Shown here: positions 14,438-24,178 of the stretch, piece by piece
Numbering within the stretch: the stretch's first letter is position 1
Layout: the number at the start of each line of letters is the position of its first letter
Assembly: GCA_003170995.1 (NCBI GenBank)
Contig: PMXT01000156.1
Location: 1-24,178, forward strand
Reading direction: 5' to 3'
DNA: 24,178 bases
Source of the DNA: Actinomycetota bacterium
GTDB lineage: Bacteria; Actinomycetota; Thermoleophilia; Gaiellales; Gaiellaceae
Program-made: the position numbers and the translations under genes
The notes under the pieces: model-generated
Database searches by the model: none
What the model was told of the DNA's origin: nothing
Seen by the model: only the letters and a program-made list of their open reading frames with translations

Positions 14438-15769
14438 GTGGCCGAGCGTCTCGTACGTGTGCTCACACTCGGCGCCGCGATCTTCGTGCTCGGAGCGGCG
14501 CCGGCGTTCGGGGGGCGCCCTTTCGTGCGCGCGATCTCGTTCTCCACCGACGTCAACCCGGTCTCGGCCGACTACGTCACGGGCGCGCTCGAGAACGCCA
14601 CCCGCGACGGCGCTGTCGCCGCTGTGATCGTCCTCGATACGCCCGGCGGTCTCTCCGACTCCATGCGCGAGATCTTCAAGGCCGAGCTCGACAGCAAGAT
14701 CCCCGTGATCGTCTACGTCCCGACCGGCGCCAGGGCGGCCTCGGCGGGCGTCTGGATCGCGCAGGCCGCCGACCTCGTGGCGATGGCGCCGGCGTCGAAC
14801 ATCGGCTCCTCGACCCCGATCAACATCGGCGGCGGGAACATCGCTTCCGACGAGCGCCGAAAGACCGTCAACGATGCCGCCGCCTCGCTACGAGAGCTCG
14901 CCGGGACTCACGGTCGCAACATCGCCTGGGCCGACGCGGCCGTGCGCAAGGCCTCCAACCTGACCGCCGAGGAGGCGCTCCGCCGCAACGTCATCGACGC
15001 CGTCTCGCCCTCACTGCGAGCGCTTCTAAAGCAGGTAGACGGAGTGCGAACGAAGCCCAAGAAACTCCTTCTGCGCACCGCCGGCGCCTCGATCGAGAAC
15101 GTGCACATGTCGGCCTGGCAGAACTTCTTGAACACTCTCATCGACCCGACGCTGATCACCATCCTGCTTTCGATCGGAATGCTCGGAATCACGGTCGAGC
15201 TGTTCGCGCCTGGTCATATCCTTCCCGGCACGGTCGGAGTGATCTCTCTCATTTTCGCGCTCTTCGGCTTGTCGGTGCTGCCGATCAACTGGGCCGGGCT
15301 GGCGCTCATGTTGCTCGCCTTCGCCTTCTTTGGTGCCGACCTGATCGTGCTCACGCATGGAGCCCTGACGCTGGCGGGCGCCGTCTGTCTCGTGCTCGGC
15401 GGCGCGCTTCTCTTCAGTCCATCTGGGCCCGTCTACAGCGTCTCACTGCCGGTTTTGCTCGGCGTCGCGGCAACACTCGCTCTCATCCTCGGCTTTGCTC
15501 TCGCCAAGGTGGTTCAGGTGAGGCGCCGCCCGACTACAACCGGCGTCGTCTCACTGATCGGCCGGATCGGAATCGTGCGCTCGAGCGGGATGGTGTTTGT
15601 CAATGGCGAGCTCTGGCGCGCCGAGATGGCGGATGGTAACGCTCCCGTGCCAGGAAGCAGAGTGAGCATCGAGGCGATCGAAGAGATGAAGCTGGTCGTA
15701 CGAGTCGAGAACTCTCCTCGCGACGGCGACCTGTCGGCGAGCAGCATCGACGACCACGCTTCAGCGTAG
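14438..15769 (+). CDS. NfeD-type membrane-bound ClpP-class serine protease
   Basis: This is a membrane protease of the NfeD/STOPP family that acts with stomatin-like partners in membrane quality control. Its 443 residues start with a signal/anchor segment (about 6-25). The extracytoplasmic ClpP-like domain (about 28-195) has DTPGG (67-71), nucleophile Ser102 in [10 protein letters not shown] and general-base Lys142 in DERRKTVND, forming the Ser-Lys dyad. Helices follow (about 235-255, 262-283, 285-305, 308-326, 336-356), then a C-terminal NfeD OB-fold (about 368-425). The gene is directly followed by a slipin gene, the canonical pairing. The GTG start has no Shine-Dalgarno but a -10 box 7 nt upstream. 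Substrates in bacteria are largely unknown. Confidence 0.93.
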   Translation: MAERLVRVLTLGAAIFVLGAAPAFGGRPFVRAISFSTDVNPVSADYVTGALENATRDGAVAAVIVLDTPGGLSDSMREIFKAELDSKIPVIVYVPTGARAASAGVWIAQAADLVAMAPASNIGSSTPINIGGGNIASDERRKTVNDAAASLRELAGTHGRNIAWADAAVRKASNLTAEEALRRNVIDAVSPSLRALLKQVDGVRTKPKKLLLRTAGASIENVHMSAWQNFLNTLIDPTLITILLSIGMLGITVELFAPGHILPGTVGVISLIFALFGLSVLPINWAGLALMLLAFAFFGADLIVLTHGALTLAGAVCLVLGGALLFSPSGPVYSVSLPVLLGVAATLALILGFALAKVVQVRRRPTTTGVVSLIGRIGIVRSSGMVFVNGELWRAEMADGNAPVPGSRVSIEAIEEMKLVVRVENSPRDGDLSASSIDDHASA

Positions 15770-15807
15770 GATCACCAGCGACGATCTTTCGAAAGGAGTC
15801 CCTCCTC

Positions 15808-16578
15808 ATGCAGCCGCTTTATATTCTCCTCATCGCGATCGGGATCATCGTGCTGGTTCTCGTCGCGGCCGCAATCAAGATCGCACGCGAGTATGAGCGT
15901 GGAGTGATCTTCCGTCTCGGGCGCCTGCTTCCCCAGCCCAAAGGGCCCGGGCTCTTCCTACTCATTCCCGTGATCGACCGGATGGTCAAGGTCGACTTAC
16001 GAACGATCACGCTCAACATTCCGCCGCAGGAAGTGATCACCAAGGACAACGTTCCGGCACGCGTGAACGCAGTCGCCTACTTCCGGATCGTCGATCCGTC
16101 GGCGGCGATCGTACAGATCGAGAACTTCCTGATGGCGACCTCGCAGATCGCCCAGACGACACTACGCTCGGTGCTGGGACAGCACATGCTCGACGAGCTG
16201 CTCTCCGAGCGCGAGAAGATCAACACGATCCTGCAGGGAATAATCGACGAGCAGACGCAGCCCTGGGGAATCAAGGTCTCGATCGTCGAGGTCAAGGATG
16301 TCGAGATTCCTTCCGGCATGCAGCGAGCGATGGCTCGCCAGGCCGAGGCCGAGCGCGAGAGACGGGCGAAGGTAATCAACGCCGAGGGCGAGTTCCAGGC
16401 TTCCGAGCGTTTGCATGACGCCGCGCTAGTGATGGAAGCCACACCGATCGCACTTCAGCTGCGTTACCTCCAGACTCTGCTCGAGATCAGCAACAACCAG
16501 GCGACGACGATCGTCTTCCCGGCGCCGATTGATCTGCTCAAGCCGCTGCTCGGAAAGAAAGACGGTGGATCGAAGTAG
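15808..16578 (+). CDS. Slipin / stomatin-like SPFH-domain membrane protein
   Basis: This 256-residue member of the SPFH superfamily has one N-terminal membrane helix (4-24). The stomatin core begins [14 protein letters not shown] (27-40), followed by [20 protein letters not shown] and the strand-helix pattern ending [30 protein letters not shown], the signature of slipins. A coiled-coil-prone helix (about 175-215) and a hydrophobic tail follow. Slipins oligomerise on the inner membrane and are cleaved by or scaffold the NfeD protease encoded 38 bp upstream. AAGGAG lies 9-10 nt before the ATG at 15808. It overlaps the likely start of the next gene by 14 nt. Confidence 0.94.
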   Translation: MQPLYILLIAIGIIVLVLVAAAIKIAREYERGVIFRLGRLLPQPKGPGLFLLIPVIDRMVKVDLRTITLNIPPQEVITKDNVPARVNAVAYFRIVDPSAAIVQIENFLMATSQIAQTTLRSVLGQHMLDELLSEREKINTILQGIIDEQTQPWGIKVSIVEVKDVEIPSGMQRAMARQAEAERERRAKVINAEGEFQASERLHDAALVMEATPIALQLRYLQTLLEISNNQATTIVFPAPIDLLKPLLGKKDGGSK

Positions 16579-17533
16579 CCCCGGCGAGGAGACCGGGGAA
16601 GTAGGTGGAGAAGGCCGCGGCTCGGATCTGCGAATCGTCTCCGATCCGCTCTCGGGTCGGGAAGTGATTTTTGCGCCCGGACGCGCGAGGCGCCCGGGAA
16701 GCTACGGTGCACTGTTGGAACCGGCGGCTCCGGACGAGGCCGAAGTCTGCCCCTTCTGCGAGGGCCGTGAGCGAGAAACCCCGCCCGAGCTCTTCGCGCT
16801 CGGCGGCAGCGATGACCGGGAGCCCGACACGCCGGGCTGGAAGGTACGCGTCGTACCCAACCTCTATCCCGCGTTCGAGCGCCAACAGGTCGTCATCCAC
16901 ACGCCGACTCACGCGCGTTCGCTCGGCGAGATCCCCGACAACCAACTCGCACTCCTCGCCGCTGCCTGGGCTGAGGTCGCCGAGCGGGCCTGGGCACAGG
17001 GGTTCGATCATCTCTTTGCCTTCATCAACGAAGGCAAGGCGGCTGGGGCAAGCCGCCCGCACTCGCACTCCCAGCTCATCTGGCTAGACGGACTTCCCCC
17101 GGAGATCGCCGCCGAGGCCCCACGGTTGCGGCAGGGTAGCTGCGCGCTCTGTGCGCTCCTCGACGGCCTCGATCCAACCCTGAAACTCGCTGAGCGAAAA
17201 GTCGGCGAGAGCACCGTTTCACTCGCCGTCTCGCCAACCGGTAGGGCGCCCTACGAGCTTCTGATCGCACCTAGCGAGCACCTGCCCGATGCGTTCGGCT
17301 GCACCGAGCTACTCGCCGCAGCGCTGGCACTCGCGGCCGAAGGGGTACGGCGCTTGAACGCGATCGAGGGCCCTTCACCCTTCAACATCTGGCTGCACAA
17401 CTTCCAGCGAGACGGCCACTGGCACCTCGAGCTGCTACCGCGACTCAACGTCTTCGCCGGTATCGAGCTCGGTGCGGGGATATTCGTCAACACACTCGAG
17501 CCGAAAGCAGCCGCCGCCCGGCTTCGCGGCTAA
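16565..17533 (+). CDS. galT: Galactose-1-phosphate uridylyltransferase-like protein (GalT family)
   Basis: This HIT-superfamily nucleotidylyltransferase would swap UMP between UDP-glucose and galactose-1-phosphate, or act on a related sugar phosphate. From the GTG at 16565 it is 322 residues. The start resembles GalT ([23 protein letters not shown]). A CPFC zinc knuckle (Cys62, Cys65), NLYPAFE, and the active-site motif HSHSQ (His166, His168, Gln170; usually HPHSQ, with the second His as nucleophile) follow. A second pair CALC (193-196), probably family-specific, and [11 protein letters not shown] (284-294) complete the second HIT repeat. The frame is open earlier to 16529 inside the slipin gene; the GTG has GGAAAG upstream. 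The sugar specificity is uncertain. No other Leloir-pathway genes are nearby. Confidence 0.87.
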   Translation: MDRSSPGEETGEVGGEGRGSDLRIVSDPLSGREVIFAPGRARRPGSYGALLEPAAPDEAEVCPFCEGRERETPPELFALGGSDDREPDTPGWKVRVVPNLYPAFERQQVVIHTPTHARSLGEIPDNQLALLAAAWAEVAERAWAQGFDHLFAFINEGKAAGASRPHSHSQLIWLDGLPPEIAAEAPRLRQGSCALCALLDGLDPTLKLAERKVGESTVSLAVSPTGRAPYELLIAPSEHLPDAFGCTELLAAALALAAEGVRRLNAIEGPSPFNIWLHNFQRDGHWHLELLPRLNVFAGIELGAGIFVNTLEPKAAAARLRG

Positions 17534-17544
17534 CGCGCGGTCTC

Positions 17545-20121
17545 CTAGCCGGTGGGCTCCGCGTCAGTGGGCTCCGCGGAGTCCGTCTCCACGCTCACAG
17601 CCGCCGTACCGGGAGACTCCTCACTGGTGAGCGCCTCGTCGGTGCCAGAAAACTCGTCCTCCGCTTCGACCACCGGCGCCAGGCTCGAGACGCGCTCCTC
17701 ATCGCCGCGCAGGCGCATCACGATCACGCCCTGAGTCGAGCGTCCCATTCTCCGCACATCCTCGACCGGGATCTTGATCATCGTGCCGGTAGTGGAGATC
17801 AGCATCACTTGATAGCCGTCCCGGACTGCTTTCGCCCCGATCAACCGGCCGCGCGCCTCGGTGAGTTTGATCGTCTTCACGCCGAGGCCGCCGCGACCCT
17901 TCGCCGGGTAGTCGGCGATACGCGTTCGCTTGCCGTAGCCGTTCTCGGTCACGACCAGCAGCTCCATGTCTTCGCGGGCTATCTCGATCGCGATCACTTC
18001 ATCGCCCGCCCTCAGACGCATGCCCTGGACGCCCGAGGCGGGCCGCCCCATCGAACGCACTTTCGTCTCGTGGAAGCGGATCGCCTGCCCCTTGCTCGAG
18101 ACGAGCAGAATGTCGTCTTCTCCGGTGGAGTGGCGTACTCCGACCAGCTCGTCACCCTCGCGTAGGTTGATGGCGATTATCCCGTCGGCCTTGAGCGGTG
18201 TGTTGTACTCGATGAAGCGGCTCTTCTTGGCGAGACCGTTTCGAGTCGCGAAGACCAGGTATTCGGCCTCCTTGAAATCGCGCGTCTGGATCACCGCGCG
18301 CACCTGCTCTTCCTGGCGGAAGGGCAGCAAGTTCACAATCGCGCGCCCCTTCGACTGTCTCGATCCGAGCGGAAGCTCGTGCACCTTGAGCCGGTAGACC
18401 TTGCCGACGTTGGTGAAGAAGAGGATGTAGTCGTGCGTCGAGGCGACGAACAGATGCTCGATGTAGTCGTCCTCTTTCAGCTCCATCCCCATCACGCCGA
18501 CGCCACCGCGCCGTTGCTCGCGGTAGGCCGTCACCGGTAGGCGCTTTATATAGCCCGAGCGGGTGATCGCGATCACCATGTCCTCTTCCGCGATCAGGTC
18601 TTCGAGCTCGAGGTCGGTCTCGCCGGCGACGATCTCCGTACGCCGTTCGTCCTTCTTGCCGTAGATCGACCTCAGCTCTAGAAGCTCTTCGCGGATCAAC
18701 CCATCGACGCGGGCCTGGTCGCCGAGAATCGTCCTCAGCTCGCCGATCAGCTCCTGTAGATCGGCGAACTCCGATTCGATCTTTTGGCGCTCGAGTTGAG
18801 TCAAACGAGCAAGTCGGAGGTCGAGAATCGCCTGGGCTTGGATCTCCGATAGCTCGAACTTCTTCATCATGCTAACTCGGGCTTTCTCGGCGTCGCTCGA
18901 CGAGCGAATCAGCTCGATGACGGCATCGAGATTGTCTAGCGCGATCAGGTAGCCCGCGAGCACATGCGCTCGCCGCTCGGCCTGGCGCAGCTCGTACTTC
19001 GAGCGCCGAACGATGACCTCACGCTGGAAGTTGAGGTACTCGCGAATCAGCTCCAGCAGCGAGAGTGTGCGAGGGACTCCGCGCACGAGAGCGACTGCGT
19101 TGTAGCCGAACGTTGTCTGCAGCGCGGTGTGCTTGAAGAGCTTGTTGAGAGCGACTTGCGGTACGGCATCGCGCTTCAGATCGATCTGAATCCGCATTCC
19201 CGTTCGGTCGGAGTGGTCCTGAAGGTCTGAGATCTCCGAGAGCACCTTGTCGTGCACCAGGTCGGCGATCTTCTTGATCACGCCGCCGTCGCCGCCCTTC
19301 TTCACGCCGTAGGGAAGCTCGGTGACGACGACCGCTGTCTTGCCCCCACGCAGCTCCTCGATGTGAGCTCGCGCGCGCATGATGATGCGACCGCGGCCCG
19401 ACCGATAGGCCTCGCGAATACCCTGACGCCCGACGATGATGCCGCCAGTCGGAAAGTCCGGCCCCTTCACGTGTCTGGCGAGCTCGTCGACCGAGATGTC
19501 GGGATCGTCGATCATCGCCAGCACCGCGTCGACCACCTCCGAGAGCCGATGTGGCGGCATGTTCGTCGCCATGCCGACGGCGATACCCGCCGAGCCATTG
19601 ACTAGCAGGTTGGGAAAACGGCTAGGAAGTACGACTGGCTCGCGCCGGGACTCGTCGTAGTTGGGAACGAAGTCGACCGTGTCGGACTCGATCTCCCTGA
19701 GCATCTCGGTGGCGATCTTTGCCAGGCGGCATTCGGTGTATCTCATCGCCGCTGCCGGATCGTCGTCGATCGAGCCGAAGTTCCCCTGCCCATCGACGAG
19801 CGGGTAGCGCAGCGAGAAAGGCTGCGCCATGCGAACGAGCGTGTCGTAGATGGCGGAGTCGCCGTGCGGGTGGAAGGAGCCCATCACTTCGCCGACCACA
19901 CGCGCCGACTTCTTGTACGGCCGGTTCGGCTGCATGCCGGACTCGTGCATTCCAAAAAGCACGCGCCTGTGCACCGGCTTGAGCCCGTCGCGCACGTCTG
20001 GGAGCGCGCGGCTAACGATCACGCTCATCGCGTAATCGAGAAAGCTCGAGCGCATCTCCTCTTCGAGCTCGCGCGGCTCGATCCGCCCAGGCCCGAGAGC
20101 GCCGGTATCTACCTCAGACAT
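17545..20121 (-). CDS. gyrA: DNA gyrase subunit A
   Basis: This is the breakage-reunion subunit of the supercoiling type II topoisomerase. Its 858 residues show catalytic Tyr128 in [10 protein letters not shown], the quinolone region [17 protein letters not shown] with Ser89 and Asp93 (equivalent to the wild-type Ser83/Asp87 of E. coli) and a long coiled-coil gate (about 360-490). A C-terminal beta-pinwheel of repeated [18 protein letters not shown] blades follows, then an acidic Ser/Thr-rich tail (about 815-858). The GyrA box at 536-542 reads QRRGGVG, with Val where Lys or Arg is usual. AGGAGG lies 7 nt before the ATG. It is 72 bp after gyrB and convergent with galT, 11 bp away, with no visible terminator. 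Confidence 0.97.
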   Translation of the reverse strand: MSEVDTGALGPGRIEPRELEEEMRSSFLDYAMSVIVSRALPDVRDGLKPVHRRVLFGMHESGMQPNRPYKKSARVVGEVMGSFHPHGDSAIYDTLVRMAQPFSLRYPLVDGQGNFGSIDDDPAAAMRYTECRLAKIATEMLREIESDTVDFVPNYDESRREPVVLPSRFPNLLVNGSAGIAVGMATNMPPHRLSEVVDAVLAMIDDPDISVDELARHVKGPDFPTGGIIVGRQGIREAYRSGRGRIIMRARAHIEELRGGKTAVVVTELPYGVKKGGDGGVIKKIADLVHDKVLSEISDLQDHSDRTGMRIQIDLKRDAVPQVALNKLFKHTALQTTFGYNAVALVRGVPRTLSLLELIREYLNFQREVIVRRSKYELRQAERRAHVLAGYLIALDNLDAVIELIRSSSDAEKARVSMMKKFELSEIQAQAILDLRLARLTQLERQKIESEFADLQELIGELRTILGDQARVDGLIREELLELRSIYGKKDERRTEIVAGETDLELEDLIAEEDMVIAITRSGYIKRLPVTAYREQRRGGVGVMGMELKEDDYIEHLFVASTHDYILFFTNVGKVYRLKVHELPLGSRQSKGRAIVNLLPFRQEEQVRAVIQTRDFKEAEYLVFATRNGLAKKSRFIEYNTPLKADGIIAINLREGDELVGVRHSTGEDDILLVSSKGQAIRFHETKVRSMGRPASGVQGMRLRAGDEVIAIEIAREDMELLVVTENGYGKRTRIADYPAKGRGGLGVKTIKLTEARGRLIGAKAVRDGYQVMLISTTGTMIKIPVEDVRRMGRSTQGVIVMRLRGDEERVSSLAPVVEAEDEFSGTDEALTSEESPGTAAVSVETDSAEPTDAEPTG
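17552..17578. repeat. Two 12-bp direct repeats at 15-bp spacing in the gyrA tail
   Basis: GTGGGCTCCGCG occurs at 17552-17563 and 17567-17578. It encodes a tandem pentapeptide, AEPTD then AEPTG, at the very C-terminus of GyrA, a likely replication-slippage product in the acidic tail. Confidence 0.7.
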
Positions 20122-20193
20122 CGGACATCCTCCTAGCTACCGATCCCTGGCCGAAGAAAGACCCAGTGCTTCGTTTCGCCAGGGGCGATCGGC

Positions 20194-23104
<2,911 letters not shown>

Positions 23105-23105
<1 letters not shown>

Positions 23106-24178
23106 CACACTGCCTTGGCGCTTCCCTCGCGAACCCGAACAACCTGATCTGCAGGTACGGGAAGCGCACTTTCGCTAGTCGCAGTCACGATTGTCTGCCC
23201 AAGCCCTCGCAGTCGCTCGATCAGCGACTTTCGCCGACCTAGGTCAAGCTCCGAAAGCACGTCATCTAGTAACAGAAGCGGCGCGCCAAAATCTCGTTCC
23301 GTTAGCAGTTCGGCTTCTGCGAGCAGAAGCGAAAGCCCCGCCGTTCGCTGCTCTCCCTGAGAGCCGAAGGAGCGAAGCTCACGCCCCTTCGCGAGAACAA
23401 CGATCTCGTCTAGGTGCGGACCCGCGCTGGTCGTTCCCCTCTCCAGATCACGCGGCAACCTTCGCTCGAGTATTTGCGCGGTCAACGACTCGGCCGAGTA
23501 CTCGAGCCTGCAATCCGGCAGTCCGAGCGCCGCTCCGACATTCGCGAAACGCGGGGAAAGCATCTCGATCGAGCGTCTTCGGGCCTCCTGAAGCGAAGCC
23601 CCGAGCGCCACAACTTGCTCGTTCCACGGTGAGAGCGCCTCCTTCGTCGATAAGCCAAGCGCGATCTTCCGTAGGCTGGCGTTTCGCTGGCCCAGAGCCT
23701 CGCCGTAGGCGCGTGGGAGACTCGCGCGTGCCGGAAGGAGGCGCGTCAGCGTTCGATCGATATAAGCCCTGCGCACGGCCGGTCCACCCTTGACCACGAC
23801 GAGGCGATCAGGAGTGAAAACGAGCGTAGGAAGCTCACTTCGCAGTTGGTCGCTCGCTGACAGTAGAGCTCCGTTCAGACGGGCGCGCTTACCTTCTCCG
23901 CGAACGATCGCGACCTCTACCAAAACATCATTGCTCCGGCGCCTCGCTTGGAGTGCGACACGAGCCGCGGCGGAACCGAAGCGAATCAGTTGGGCATCAG
24001 CTCTCGTCCGCGGCGAGAATGCCTGAGTACCAACGTGCACCGCTTCGACGAGATTCGTCTTTCCAGCTCCATTCGGCCCCGCGACCAGCACAAGACCGCT
24101 CTCCAACTCGAGCTCTAATCGCTCGTACGAGCGGAAGTCGCGCAGCGTGAGTTGACGAACGCTCAGCCCGCGAGGCGG
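23105..24178 (-). CDS. recF: DNA replication and repair protein RecF (5' end cut by window edge)
   Basis: This SMC-like ATPase helps load RecA at gaps via RecR/RecO. The frame is open to the right edge (357 codons plus stop seen). The edge sequence LSVRQLTLRDFRSYERLELE is the normal RecF N-terminus, so only a few residues are missing; the TTG at 24106 is not the start. Visible motifs are Walker A GPNGAGKTN, the Q-loop region, the ABC-type signature SFGSQGEQRTAGLSLLLAEAELL (split between its S-Q-G-E-Q-R core and the following helix) and Walker B LLLLDDVLSELD with the D-loop. It precedes dciA, with overlapping stop and start. dnaN would be expected immediately to the right, outside the window. 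Confidence 0.96.

Noticed and set aside
24034..24106. TTG at 24106 as the recF start
   Set aside because: The frame continues to the window edge with typical RecF N-terminal sequence, so the gene is cut by the edge rather than starting here.

Overview
The window is high-GC, densely packed chromosomal DNA with no mobile elements, CRISPR arrays or RNA genes that I can see. Gene content and order (recF-dciA-gyrB-gyrA, a type II fatty acid synthase operon, pst phosphate genes), TANNNT -10 boxes placed 6-7 nt before start codons, and frequent GTG/TTG starts suggest an actinobacterium. A deep-branching class such as Thermoleophilia is plausible, but that is inference from style and not proof.

Region 1 (1-6653) is a phosphate-response block. 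The minus-strand operon pstC-pstA-pstB-phoU has overlapping stops and starts, and phoU runs off the left edge. The gene for the phosphate-binding protein, pstS, is transcribed divergently and ends in a strong hairpin terminator. Next come a soluble PhoR-type histidine kinase (minus), two tiny four-cysteine zinc-ribbon genes and an OmpR/PhoB-type response regulator (plus). All three divergent or leading intergenic regions carry 11-bp-periodic ACC repeats that look like Pho boxes, which ties the kinase/regulator pair to the transporter.

Region 2 (6654-13786) is a 304-bp non-coding gap followed by one long minus-strand operon. In transcription order it is ECF sigma factor, fabZ, fabH, fabD, fabG, fabF, accD, accA. 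Nearly all junctions overlap. It makes malonyl-CoA (with subunits encoded elsewhere) and runs acyl-chain elongation; no acyl-carrier-protein gene is present.

Region 3 (13808-17533) reads rightward: a short biotin-protein ligase only 21 bp from the sigma gene, an NfeD-type membrane serine protease, its usual slipin/stomatin partner, and a GalT-like nucleotidylyltransferase. The biotin ligase would charge the carrier subunit of the same acetyl-CoA carboxylase whose transferase subunits are encoded across the divergent promoter.

Region 4 (17545-24178) is the origin-proximal replication block on the minus strand: recF (5' end cut by the window), dciA, gyrB, gyrA. dnaN/dnaA and oriC would be expected just beyond the right edge. 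gyrB has a long-form TOPRIM insertion and a terminator-like hairpin directly against its start codon.

Most of the window is conserved housekeeping. I found no clear new multi-gene system. The points most worth a second look are the Pho-box network with its small zinc-ribbon genes, the shared sigma/birA promoter, and the gyrB leader hairpin.
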